A stretch of DNA of 64,000 nt from NCBI GenBank assembly GCA_002049455.2, contig KV919095.1, positions 1 to 64,000 of the forward strand. Reading direction: 5' to 3'. Positions 31,685 to 42,558 of this stretch are shown piece after piece. Source of the DNA: Porphyra umbilicalis (lineage: Eukaryota; Rhodophyta; Bangiophyceae; Bangiales; Bangiaceae). The notes below the pieces were generated by a model that did not search any database, was not told the DNA's origin, and saw only the letters and a program-made list of their open reading frames with translations. The translations under genes were made by a program, and so were the position numbers. Every line of letters begins with the position of its first letter. Positions within the stretch are counted from its first letter, which is position 1.

Positions 31685-34600
31685 AGGCGGCGCCTGTGTG
31701 GCGGCGGCAACGGCGGCGGTGGCGGCGGCGGTGGTAGTGGAGGTGCTCTGCTCCGCCGCGACGGCGGGACCGTCGTCGCGCCGACGCGGGATAGCTGAGC
31801 AACTCCACCACCACCGCCGCCGTCACCGCCGCCGTCGCTGCCGACATACGGGCGGCGCTCATCTGGCAGCGCGGCAGTCGGCACCCTCAGCATCCTTGCC
31901 GGCGACGGCGGCGCTGACGGCGGCGGTGGTGGTGGACGGTCTCTGCTCCGCCGCGACGACAGGGCCGTCGCCGCGCCGTCGCGGGGGAGCAGACCAACTC
32001 CACCACCACCGCCGCCGCCACCGCCGACGCCGCCGCCGGCACGAAGGCGACGCTCAGTGAACGGCGACACAGCAGCGACAGTGCCACCATCGTGGCGGAG
32101 CGGATTGGAGGCGGCCCACTGCGCCGTGAAGTCGAGGATGGTGGAGGTGGCGACGGCCCTGCCGCCACCTAGGTGCCGCCTGTGTGGCGGCGGCGACGGC
32201 GGCGGTGCCGGCGCAACCAGCAAAGCCCGCAACCAGCAACCCGCAACCAGCAACCCGCAACCAGAAACAGGCATCCAGTCACAGGCAACCAGAAAGTTCC
32301 ACGTCAACCCATCATCCATCAACCGAAAATGAGCAACAAGCAAGCACAACGTACATCGTCCGCCAATCAGCAAAGAGTGGTCAGTATCCATCAACCGAAA
32401 ATGAGCAACAAGCAAGCACAAAGTACATCGTCCGCCAATCACCAAACAGTGGTCAGTATCCATCAACCGAAAATGAACAACACGCAAGCACAAAGTACAT
32501 CGCCCGCCAATCACCAAACAGTGGTCAGTATCCATCAACCGAAAATGAGCAACACGCAAGCACAAAGCACATCGTCCGCCAATCAGCAAGCAGTGGTTAG
32601 TACTTCCGCGCCCAAAGCCGCGCGAGACACCGCGGCCACCCCACTTGGCCGGGCGGCGCCTGCAGCGGCCGTCTCTCCTCCGCCACCGCCGCCGCCGACG
32701 GCACGCTCGCCGCCGTTGCAACCACTCCCCCCCCCCCCCCTCCCTCACCGCCACCCCCACCCCCGCCCTCACCACCACCCCCACCCCCCCCATCACCGCC
32801 ACCCCCACGCCCGCTGTCACCGCCACCGCCGCCATCGCGGCGGCCGCCACTGCCGCTGCGACCGCCACGCCCCCACCGGCCAGCGCCACACGCCGCCGCC
32901 GACGCCGTAGAGGCGGCGCCTGTGTGGCGGCGGCAACGGCGGCGGTGGCGGCGGCGGTGGTAGTGGAGGTGCTCTGCTCCGCCGCGACGGCGGGACCGTC
33001 GTCGCGCCGACGCGGGATAGCTGAGCAACTCCACCACCACCGCCGCCGTCACCGCCGCCGTCGCTGCCGACATACGGGCGGCGCTCATCTGGCAGCGCGG
33101 CAGTCGGCACCCTCAGCATCCTTGCCGGCGACGGCGGCGCTGACGGCGGCGGTGGTGGTGGACGGTCTCTGCTCCGCCGCGACGACAGGGCCGTCGCCGC
33201 GCCGTCGCGGGGGAGCAGACCAACTCCACCACCACCGCCGCCGCCACCGCCGACGCCGCCGCCGGCACGAAGGCGACGCACAGTGAACGGCGACACAGCA
33301 GCGACAGTGCCACCATCGTGGCGGAGCGGATTGGAGGCGGCCCACTGCGCCGTGAAGTCGAGGATGGTGGAGGTGGCGACGGCCCTGCCGCCACCTAGGT
33401 GCCGCCTGTGTGGCGGCGGCGACGGCGGCGGTGCCGGCGCAACCAGCAAAGCCCGCAACCAGCAACCCGCAACCAGCAACCCGCAACCAGAAACAGGCAT
33501 CCAGTCACAGGCAACCAGAAAGTTCCACGTCAACCCATCATCCATCAACCGAAAATGAGCAACAAGCAAGCACAACGTACATCGTCCGCCAATCAGCAAA
33601 GAGTGGTCAGTATCCATCAACCGAAAATGAGCAACAAGCAAGCACAAAGTACATCGTCCGCCAATCACCAAACAGTGGTCAGTATCCATCAACCGAAAAT
33701 GAACAACACGCAAGCACAAAGTACATCGCCCGCCAATCACCAAACAGTGGTCAGTATCCATCAACCGAAAATGAGCAACACGCAAGCACAAAGCACATCG
33801 TCCGCCAATCAGCAAGCAGTGGTTAGTACTTCCGCGCCCAAAGCCGCGCGAGACACCGCGGCCACCCCACTTGGCCGGGCGGCGCCTGCAGCGGCCGTCT
33901 CTCCTCCGCCACCGCCGCCGCCGACGGCACGCTCGCCGCCGTTGCAACCACTCCCCCCCCCCCCCTCCCTCACCGCCACCCCCACCCCCGCCCTCACCAC
34001 CACCCCCACCCCCCCCATCACCGCCACCCCCACGCCCGCTGTCACCGCCACCGCTGCCATCGCGGCGGCCGCCACTGCCGCTGCGACCGCCACGCCCCCA
34101 CCGGCCAGCGCCACACGCCGCCGCCGACGCCGTAGAGGCGGCGCCTGTGTGGCGGCGGCAACGGCGGCGGTGGCGGCGGCGGTGGTAGTGGAGGTGCTCT
34201 GCTCCGCCGCGACGGCGGGACCGTCGTCGCGCCGACGCGGGATAGCTGAGCAACTCCACCACCACCGCCGCCGTCACCGCCGCCGTCGCTGCCGACATAC
34301 GGGCGGCGCTCATCTGGCAGCGCGGCAGTCGGCACCCTCAGCATCCTTGCCGGCGACGGCGGCGCTGACGGCGGCGGTGGTGGTGGACGGTCTCTGCTCC
34401 GCCGCGACGACAGGGCCGTCGCCGCGCCGTCGCGGGGGAGCAGACCAACTCCACCACCACCGCCGCCGCCACCGCCGACGCCGCCGCCGGCACGAAGGCG
34501 ACGCACAGTGAACGGCGACACAGCAGCGACAGTGCCACCATCGTGGCGGAGCGGATTGGAGGCGGCCCACTGCGCCGTGAAGTCGAGGATGGTGGAGGTG

Positions 34601-37600
34601 GCGACGGCCCTGCCGCCACCTAGGTGCCGCCTGTGTGGCGGCGGCGACGGCGGCGGTGCCGGCGCAACCAGCAAAGCCCGCAACCAGCAACCCGCAACCA
34701 GCAACCCGCAACCAGAAACAGGCATCCAGTCACAGGCAACCAGAAAGTTCCACGTCAACCCATCATCCATCAACCGAAAATGAGCAACAAGCAAGCACAA
34801 CGTACATCGTCCGCCAATCAGCAAAGAGTGGTCAGTATCCATCAACCGAAAATGAGCAACAAGCAAGCACAAAGTACATCGTCCGCCAATCACCAAACAG
34901 TGGTCAGTATCCATCAACCGAAAATGAACAACACGCAAGCACAAAGTACATCGCCCGCCAATCACCAAACAGTGGTCAGTATCCATCAACCGAAAATGAG
35001 CAACACGCAAGCACAAAGCACATCGTCCGCCAATCAGCAAGCAGTGGTTAGTACTTCCGCGCCCAAAGCCGCGCGAGACACCGCGGCCACCCCACTTGGC
35101 CGGGCGGCGCCTGCAGCGGCCGTCTCTCCTCCGCCACCGCCGCCGCCGACGGCACGCTCGCCGCCGTTGCAACCACTCCCCCCCCCCCCCCTCCCTCACC
35201 GCCACCCCCACCCCCGCCCTCACCACCACCCCCACCCCCCCCATCACCGCCACCCCCACGCCCGCTGTCACCGCCACCGCTGCCATCGCGGCGGCCGCCA
35301 CTGCCGCTGCGACCGCCACGCCCCCACCGGCCAGCGCCACACGCCGCCGCCGACGCCGTAGAGGCGGCGCCTGTGTGGCGGCGGCAACGGCGGCGGTGGC
35401 GGCGGCGGTGGTAGTGGAGGTGCTCTGCTCCGCCGCGACGGCGGGACCGTCGTCGCGCCGACGCGGGATAGCTGAGCAACTCCACCACCACCGCCGCCGT
35501 CACCGCCGCCGTCGCTGCCGACATACGGGCGGCGCTCATCTGGCAGCGCGGCAGTCGGCACCCTCAGCATCCTTGCCGGCGACGGCGGCGCTGACGGCGG
35601 CGGTGGTGGTGGACGGTCTCTGCTCCGCCGCGACGACAGGGCCGTCGCCGCGCCGTCGCGGGGGAGCAGACCAACTCCACCACCACCGCCGCCGCCACCG
35701 CCGACGCCGCCGCCGGCACGAAGGCGACGCACAGTGAACGGCGACACAGCAGCGACAGTGCCACCATCGTGGCGGAGCGGATTGGAGGCGGCCCACTGCG
35801 CCGTGAAGTCGAGGATGGTGGAGGTGGCGACGGCCCTGCCGCCACCTAGGTGCCGCCTGTGTGGCGGCGGCGACGGCGGCGGTGCCGGCGCAACCAGCAA
35901 AGCCCGCAACCAGCAACCCGCAACCAGCAACCCGCAACCAGAAACAGGCATCCAGTCACAGGCAACCAGAAAGTTCCACGTCAACCCATCATCCATCAAC
36001 CGAAAATGAGCAACAAGCAAGCACAACGTACATCGTCCGCCAATCAGCAAAGAGTGGTCAGTATCCATCAACCGAAAATGAGCAACAAGCAAGCACAAAG
36101 TACATCGTCCGCCAATCACCAAACAGTGGTCAGTATCCATCAACCGAAAATGAACAACACGCAAGCACAAAGTACATCGCCCGCCAATCACCAAACAGTG
36201 GTCAGTATCCATCAACCGAAAATGAGCAACACGCAAGCACAAAGCACATCGTCCGCCAATCAGCAAGCAGTGGTTAGTACTTCCGCGCCCAAAGCCGCGC
36301 GAGACACCGCGGCCACCCCACTTGGCCGGGCGGCGCCTGCAGCGGCCGTCTCTCCTCCGCCACCGCCGCCGCCGACGGCACGCTCGCCGCCGTTGCAACC
36401 ACTCCCCCCCCCCCCCCTCCCTCACCGCCACCCCCACCCCCGCCCTCACCACCACCCCCACCCCCCCCATCACCGCCACCCCCACGCCCGCTGTCACCGC
36501 CACCGCTGCCATCGCGGCGGCCGCCACTGCCGCTGCGACCGCCACGCCCCCACCGGCCAGCGCCACACGCCGCCGCCGACGCCGTAGAGGCGGCGCCTGT
36601 GTGGCGGCGGCAACGGCGGCGGTGGCGGCGGCGGTGGTAGTGGAGGTGCTCTGCTCCGCCGCGACGGCGGGACCGTCGTCGCGCCGACGCGGGATAGCTG
36701 AGCAACTCCACCACCACCGCCGCCGTCACCGCCGCCGTCGCTGCCGACATACGGGCGGCGCTCATCTGGCAGCGCGGCAGTCGGCACCCTCAGCATCCTT
36801 GCCGGCGACGGCGGCGCTGACGGCGGCGGTGGTGGTGGACGGTCTCTGCTCCGCCGCGACGACAGGGCCGTCGCCGCGCCGTCGCGGGGGAGCAGACCAA
36901 CTCCACCACCACCGCCGCCGCCACCGCCGACGCCGCCGCCGGCACGAAGGCGACGCACAGTGAACGGCGACACAGCAGCGACAGTGCCACCATCGTGGCG
37001 GAGCGGATTGGAGGCGGCCCACTGCGCCGTGAAGTCGAGGATGGTGGAGGTGGCGACGGCCCTGCCGCCACCTAGGTGCCGCCTGTGTGGCGGCGGCGAC
37101 GGCGGCGGTGCCGGCGCAACCAGCAAAGCCCGCAACCAGCAACCCGCAACCAGCAACCCGCAACCAGAAACAGGCATCCAGTCACAGGCAACCAGAAAGT
37201 TCCACGTCAACCCATCATCCATCAACCGAAAATGAGCAACAAGCAAGCACAACGTACATCGTCCGCCAATCAGCAAAGAGTGGTCAGTATCCATCAACCG
37301 AAAATGAGCAACAAGCAAGCACAACGTACATCGTCCGCCAATCAGCAAAGAGTGGTCAGTATCCATCAACCGAAAATGAGCAACACGCAAGCACAAAGTA
37401 CATCGCCCGCCAATCACCAAACAGTGGTCAGTATCCAGCAACCGAAAATGAGCAACACGCAAGCACAAAGCACATCGTCCGCCAATCAGCAAGCAGTGGT
37501 TAGTACTTCCGCGCCCAAAGCCGCGCGAGACACCGCGGCCACCCCACTTGGCCGGGCGGCGCCTGCAGCGGCCGTCTCTCCTCCGCCACCGCCGCCGCCG

Positions 37601-37823
37601 ACGGCACGCTCGCCGCCGTTGCAACCACTCCCACCCCCCCCCCCCCCTCACCGCCACCCCCACCCCCGCCCTCACCACCACCCCCACCCCCCCCATCACC
37701 GCCACCCCCACGCCCGCTGTCACCGCCACCGCCGCCATCGCGGCGGCCGCCACTGCCGCTGCGACCGCCACGCCCCCACCGGCCAGCGCCACACGCCGCC
37801 GCCGACGCCGTAGAGGCGGCGCC
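31061..37823. repeat. Satellite array A, ~1226-bp monomers
   Basis: Monomers start at AACCAGCAAAGCCCGC: 31061 (1154 bp), 32215 (1226), 33441 (1225), 34666 (1226), 35892 (1226) and a partial one from 37118. The four central intervals differ by at most one base. Each monomer has the 72-bp VNTR (4 units in most), a C-rich tract near CACCCCCACCCCCGCC, and GGCGGCGG/CCGCCACC modules open in several frames on both strands. I treat the large frames on either strand as products of composition. Confidence 0.95.
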
Positions 37824-39262
37824 CAGCGGGCGGCGAGACGAACGTCTCGCTGAGACGACCGTGTCGCCGCCCGTTGAGCACACAGGCGACGCTGAGTGGG
37901 CGGCGACATAAACACGACAGTGCCACCATCACGGGGGAGCGGGCCAGCTCCGCCGCCATCATGGCCCGTCACCGCTGCAGCCCGCGCGGGCACGGCAGCA
38001 CGAGCAACAGCAGCCATGCCGACACCAGCGATAGTCGACGCGGTCGACCATGGCCGCGCCCACGCCGCCAGATTCACCTCGACGCAGATGAACACGGCGA
38101 CCGCCGCAGCCACCACCGCCGCCGTCGCCACCTCCGTGGCGGGCGGCAGCAGCATCGGCGCTGGCGTCCGGGGCGGGTCGCCGTCTGCCACCGTGCGGGG
38201 CGCCGGACGAGCGGCGGGCGGGCGGCCAGCAGCGGGCGACCGCCCCGCCGTACGGCCCTCCACCGTATTGCCACACCGACGCGCCGCCGCAGCGCGCCGG
38301 TCGGCGGCGGCCATGGACGCGATGGCCGCCCGGCGCTCGGCCGCCGTGGCCACCCGCCGTGCCGTGGCCACCGGCTCCGCGGGCGGGCGCGCCGCCGACA
38401 CGGGCCGACCCGCCTTCCGACCCGGCGGCCGACCCGCCACCGCCGTCGGGCGTGCGGCCGACGGGATGCCGCGACAAGCCGCCGCGGCGGCGCGGTCAGC
38501 GGCGGCGCGCGCCGCGACGGTCTCGCGGCGGTCCGCCGCCGTGGCCGAAGCGCGCCGCGTGGCCGCACCATCCGCCCGCCCGCCACCCCCGCCATGCGTC
38601 AAAGCCGCCCCCATTCGGAGGGGGGCGGCGCGACACGTGGCGCCGGCGCGCGTCGGCGGCGCGGTGCGGCCCGCCGCGCACCTTGCCGCCGTGCGCGCGG
38701 CGCGAGTGGCGGCCGCCTGCTGGCGCTCTGCAGCCGCGGCGGCAGCGCGGGCGGCCGCCGCCTCGCGGCGGTCGGCCGCCGCCCGCGCCGCCGCCGCCGC
38801 CCGCGCCGCGGCGGCGGCCACCGATCGGCGCGCCGCCTCGGCAGCGGCGGCAGCGGCGGCAGCGTCGGCGCGGCGGCGGTCGGCGGCGGCCTTGTCAGCC
38901 GCCGCCGCCCGTGCCGCCACCGCCGCCCGATGCGCGGCGGCGGCGGGGCCCGCCGCTGCCGGCCGGCGCGCGTCTGCCGACTGCGTCACCGCCGCCGACG
39001 CCAGACTCCGTACAGGTCCCGGCCTTCCCCCACGCCCCGAATGCTTGACAGTCCTTGTTGTGGGTACACTCGCCGTCCCCACGACACCCTCGGTGGCGGT
39101 CCCCCTCCCCACCACAGCTACCGACGCCGCCCCCCCCACCACAGCCGCCCCCGCCCTTGACGCCGTGCGCCGCATGGAGGCCTCCCGCGCCGCGACAACG
39201 GCGGCCCGCCCTGCCGCCGCCGCCGCCCGCCGCGCCCCGGCTACGTCCACTACCCCCCTCAT
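36494..39262 (-). CDS. Alanine-rich protein of block Y1, reading into the satellite
   Basis: The ATG at 39262 lies 143 bases downstream of a TATA box (minus strand). The first ~440 residues are Ala/Arg-rich with coiled-coil-like phrases (ADKAAADRRRADAAAAA, AADRREAAAARAAAAAAERQ) and a more hydrophobic stretch VAAAVAVFICVEVNLAAWARP. Beyond about 37826 the frame continues through satellite modules to a stop at 36494 (922 residues), which is probably chance. A plus frame of 469 codons opposite is also open, so strand choice rests on the promoter and the charged residues. No family recognised. Confidence 0.4.
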   Translation of the reverse strand: MRGVVDVAGARRAAAAAGRAAVVAAREASMRRTASRAGAAVVGGAASVAVVGRGTATEGVVGTASVPTTRTVKHSGRGGRPGPVRSLASAAVTQSADARRPAAAGPAAAAHRAAVAARAAAADKAAADRRRADAAAAAAAAEAARRSVAAAAARAAAAARAAADRREAAAARAAAAAAERQQAAATRAARTAARCAAGRTAPPTRAGATCRAAPLRMGAALTHGGGGGRADGAATRRASATAADRRETVAARAAADRAAAAACRGIPSAARPTAVAGRPPGRKAGRPVSAARPPAEPVATARRVATAAERRAAIASMAAADRRAAAARRCGNTVEGRTAGRSPAAGRPPAARPAPRTVADGDPPRTPAPMLLPPATEVATAAVVAAAVAVFICVEVNLAAWARPWSTASTIAGVGMAAVARAAVPARAAAVTGHDGGGAGPLPRDGGTVVFMSPPTQRRLCAQRAATRSSQRDVRLAARWAPPLRRRRRRVALAGGGVAVAAAVAAAAMAAVAVTAGVGVAVMGGVGVVVRAGVGVAVRGGGGWEWLQRRRACRRRRRWRRRDGRCRRRPAKWGGRGVSRGFGRGSTNHCLLIGGRCALCLRVAHFRLLDTDHCLVIGGRCTLCLRVAHFRLMDTDHSLLIGGRCTLCLLVAHFRLMDTDHSLLIGGRCTLCLLVAHFRLMDDGLTWNFLVACDWMPVSGCGLLVAGCWLRALLVAPAPPPSPPPHRRHLGGGRAVATSTILDFTAQWAASNPLRHDGGTVAAVSPFTVRRLRAGGGVGGGGGGGGGVGLLPRDGAATALSSRRSRDRPPPPPPSAPPSPARMLRVPTAALPDERRPYVGSDGGGDGGGGGGVAQLSRVGATTVPPSRRSRAPPLPPPPPPPPLPPPHRRRLYGVGGGVWRWPVGAWRSQRQWRPPRWQRWR
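37835..37857. repeat. Compact dyad (CGTCTC-GCT-GAGACG) repeated in every B monomer
   Basis: Overlapping inverted repeats GAGAC-GAAC-GTCTC and CGTCTC-GCT-GAGACG form a 23-base dyad that can fold in two ways. It occurs in Y1 and Y2 and in each B monomer (for example ~42585, 43972, 45237, 46370, 49524, 50797, 52064, 53331 and 54437). It is absent from internal A monomers. It could be a protein-binding site; nothing more is shown. Confidence 0.7.
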
Positions 39263-39404
39263 TCTACCGGCTCACACACGCTCTCGACAAGGAAGCACAC
39301 TCTAACTCGCGCAAGTGTACACAGGTACACCGTCGTCGCTACGAACACAAAAGGGGGAAACCCAAGAAAGGTCGGGTGGCGTCTCCGGCGCCGATGTCCC
39401 GCTG

Positions 39405-39413
39405 TTTATATAC
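39405..39413 (-). promoter_or_regulatory. TATA box of the Y1 gene
   Basis: Read on minus, GTATATAAACAGC stands out in a very GC-rich background, 143 bases before the ATG at 39262. The spacing and isolation are those of a core promoter TATA element. Confidence 0.55.
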
Positions 39414-39744
39414 GCTGCCCGGCTCGGCCGATGGCGGGAGCCACAGAAAAAGAAAACGGTCGACGCCGCGCTGTACGCGTCCCGCGGCCGAGCGCGCGGC
39501 GTACCAGCTGAAACGGACGACCCCCCAGCTCGCTGCCGCTGGCGCACGCGAGACGGCCTTGCCCGTACGCACCCGGCGGCCGAGCGCGCGACGCGTCAGC
39601 TGAATCGGGCGACCCCCCGACTCGCTGCCGCCGCCGGCAGACGCGAGACGGCCTCGCGGGGCGCGGAAGCGCCGACAGCCTTGTGCGGTCAACGCGCGCG
39701 CGTCCCCGGGCGCCGTCCTCAGCCAATACAGTTGCTCTTACAGT

Positions 39745-42006
39745 GATCACACGAGGGAGTCGCCTGTCTGTGAATGACCCGAAGCGTTCGCTTTGAAACA
39801 AAACAGCCGGACAGCTCACAAAGACGAACGAGGGCGGCTAACTCCACCTCTTCCGTGTGGCCACGGGCCACGTGGTGCATCGCCGCACTGCTCGCGAGAC
39901 GGCCGCCGGTCCCGTCATCGGTGGCCGGCAGCGGCGCCCGCTACCGGCCAAGGGCGGCACCCATGGTGGCGGCGTCCACCGACACGGCCGCCGCGAAACG
40001 GCGGCGGCGGCGGCGGCAGGACCGTACGCACTGCGGCGGCCGCGCGCACCGTGGCGCAGGACGCGAATGGTGTCCCTCTGCCGCCACCGGTGCGCCCGCG
40101 GGCAGAGGCGCTGGCGCGCCCGTGCGCCGGGAAGGCGGCGTCGTTGGCGCGTGGCGGGGTGCGTGGTGAGGCACGAGACGGCCGCGCGGGTTGCGAAAGC
40201 GCGCAGAGGTCAGTAGGGTAGCCTGGGCGCCGTCCTACGCCAATGGCGGTTGCAGTTAATGCGTGAGTGCATTGCGCGTGACTGTCCGCGGACCACACGA
40301 CGCGTGGGCATCGCATCAAGAAATGGCCAACAGCGCATAAATACTCGCGTACTTGGCTTGCCGTGCCTGCTCCGCGCGGTGTGCCGCCCTGCCACACGCG
40401 AGACGACGAGCGCTACCGCCAGTGGTGGTCGGCAGCGGCGCCAGCTGCTGGCCCGTGGCAGCACCCGTCATCCGCCGCCACGGCGACCGTAAAACGGCCG
40501 CGGCGGCGGTGGCGCCTCACGCGCGCGGGCGGGAGTTTACACTGCAGTGCGGCAGGCAGAGGGTACCCTCCTGCCGCCGCTGCTGCTCTTACGTGCGGCG
40601 GAGCTGGCGCACCCGCCTGCTACCACGGCGGTACGGTTGGCGCGCAGCTGGGTGCGTGGCGCGTGGCTGGGTGCGAGGCAAAGCGCGAGACGGCTGCACG
40701 GCCGCTGATGAACGTGAGGGGCGGTCTGGACAGCGATGGGCTCCTTATGGAATGGTGCTCGTCCATGACTAAGCTAGGCGTGGCGGTGGGTGATGCTCGG
40801 CCGTTTTGCTGCCGCTGTGCTCGTACGCGTGACGGCAGTCTGACGCAGGTGACGGGGTTCGAGTTGCGTTTCTGTTCTCAGTTTCAAAGGCAGCGCTGTG
40901 TGGTCCGCGCGAGGGTGCTCGTCTGCAAGTCTGGGTGAGCGCCCCGCCCGCGCCCGCCAGGTGCAGCGTCGCCCCCCCCCATCCTCTCACCCGCAGCACA
41001 CCCCGTGTCGGCGCACACCACGAGCAGAACAAGCAATAGTCAAACGCAGCCCACACCCTGCGGCCAACGCGGCTGCCCGCATCGCCACGCCACGCCGCGG
41101 TGGCCTCCACCACCGCGTGCCGTCGCCGCCACCGCCGACCGCCGAGATGCACATGTCGCCGCAGCGCGCGGCGCGACGGCGACGCAATCCAATCCCCCCG
41201 CCCCCGACCTCAGCCGCCTGCGGCCATGCCGGAGGGGCGGCAACAGAGCACCCAGCAGCGTGGCGCCCACCCCCCCCACACCCCCCACTCACTCCACCCA
41301 CGCCAGAGTCGTACGAGCCAGAAATTCTGAGTGGCACGATCCGCCATAGCACGAAAAGCGCACACACCACAGCGTTTTCTGTCCACATTGACGGTCAAAA
41401 GTAGCAACGTTTGCCCCACTGGGCGACGACCGCTGACGGTCTGCGCGTCAATTATGGGGAACTTGTAGCCGACTTCACGGTGATTCCGAGGTAGCCTACC
41501 CGCTGATGAATTGCAAGTCGGGGCGGTGGCCGAGAAAAAGGAAGGAAAAGCCCTTCATTTGATTTTATTAAAAACGCTGCTTTCTCTCAACCCGCCCGAC
41601 CACCACGCTGGCCACACGCTCTCGCCGCCTACACACTCGCTCAACCCACGCGACCTACAGCTCTCATCTACCGCTACTTACCACTCCAAAGCCGGGCCCG
41701 CAACCGCTCAAAGTTTGTATGTTACGTCTCAAATGCCCGAGACCCGTTCCCCCTCACCCTTGGAACGCGCGCCAAGGCACGAGTCCGCGCAACCGAAGTC
41801 GAGTGAACCCCTCCACCCTGAACGTCACTATGGACCAGAATAGCATAAGCACTGAAGGATCCGCAGGCAAAACGTACAAGGGCCCCAGGCGGACATTTGT
41901 TCTCAACCAGCGACCAGCAACACGCAACCAGCAATACGCAACCAGCAATACGCAACCAGCGACGCGCAACCAGCAGCACGCAACCAGAAAGTTATGCTCA
42001 ACCCTC
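39745..42006. repeat. X block, copy 2
   Basis: Near-identical copy of 28799-31060, offset by 10946 bases over most of its length. It carries the same AT island, leader and ATG (41830). The left junction differs, preceded here by the end of superunit 1. Confidence 0.9.
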
Positions 42007-42558
42007 AACCAGCAAAGCCCGCAACCAGCAACCCGCAACCAGCAACCCGCAACCAGAAACAGGCATCCAGTCACAGGCAACCAGAAAGTTCCACGTCAAC
42101 CCATCATCCATCAACCGAAAATGAGCAACAAGCAAGCACAAAGTACATCGCCCGCCAATCACCAAACAGTGGTCAGTATCCATCAACCGAAAATGAGCAA
42201 CACGCAAGCACAAAGCACATCGTCCGCCAATCAGCAAGCAGTGGTTAGTACTTCCGCGCCCAAAGCCGCGCGAGACACCGCGGCCACCCCACTTGGCCGG
42301 GCGGCGCCTGCAGCGGCCGTCTCTCCTCCGCCACCGCCGCCGCCGACGGCACGCTCGCCGCCGTTGCAACCACTCCCACCCCCCCCCCCCCCTCACCGCC
42401 ACCCCCACCCCCGCCCTCACCACCACCCCCACCCCCCCCATCACCGCCACCCCCACGCCCGCTGTCACCGCCACCGCCGCCATCGCGGCGGCCGCCACTG
42501 CCGCTGCGACCGCCACGCCCCCACCGGCCAGCGCCACACGCCGCCGCCGACGCCGTAG
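41830..42558 (+). CDS. Candidate repeat protein, second copy, one repeat fewer
   Basis: The counterpart of the frame at 30884, with the same N-terminus, two rather than three 24-residue repeats and hence 242 residues. The length difference is exactly one repeat, so the frame is kept despite repeat loss. Same caveats as for the first copy. Confidence 0.35.
   Translation: MDQNSISTEGSAGKTYKGPRRTFVLNQRPATRNQQYATSNTQPATRNQQHATRKLCSTLNQQSPQPATRNQQPATRNRHPVTGNQKVPRQPIIHQPKMSNKQAQSTSPANHQTVVSIHQPKMSNTQAQSTSSANQQAVVSTSAPKAARDTAATPLGRAAPAAAVSPPPPPPPTARSPPLQPLPPPPPPHRHPHPRPHHHPHPPHHRHPHARCHRHRRHRGGRHCRCDRHAPTGQRHTPPPTP

Larger units (their letters stand above)
37824..39640. repeat. Y block, copy 1
   Basis: 1.8-kb block closing superunit 1, nearly identical to 54434-56238. 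It holds the minus-strand Ala-rich gene, its TATA box and, at 39484-39640, a ~92-bp direct duplication starting GCGGCCGAGCGCGCG. Confidence 0.9.
28799..39744. repeat. Superunit 1 of a tandem segmental duplication (X1 + array A + Y1)
   Basis: This ~10.9-kb block begins at TGATCACACGAGGGAGTCG, which recurs at about 39744. It comprises X1 (28799-31060), five and a half satellite monomers (31061-37823) and Y1 (37824-39640) plus a short tail. X1 and Y1 are nearly identical to X2 and Y2 in superunit 2. Confidence 0.9.

Noticed and set aside
37896-39305. 469-codon plus frame opposite the Y1 gene
   Set aside because: Antisense to a frame with a TATA box; starts at a weak position and is Ala/Arg-only. 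Not excluded, but less supported.
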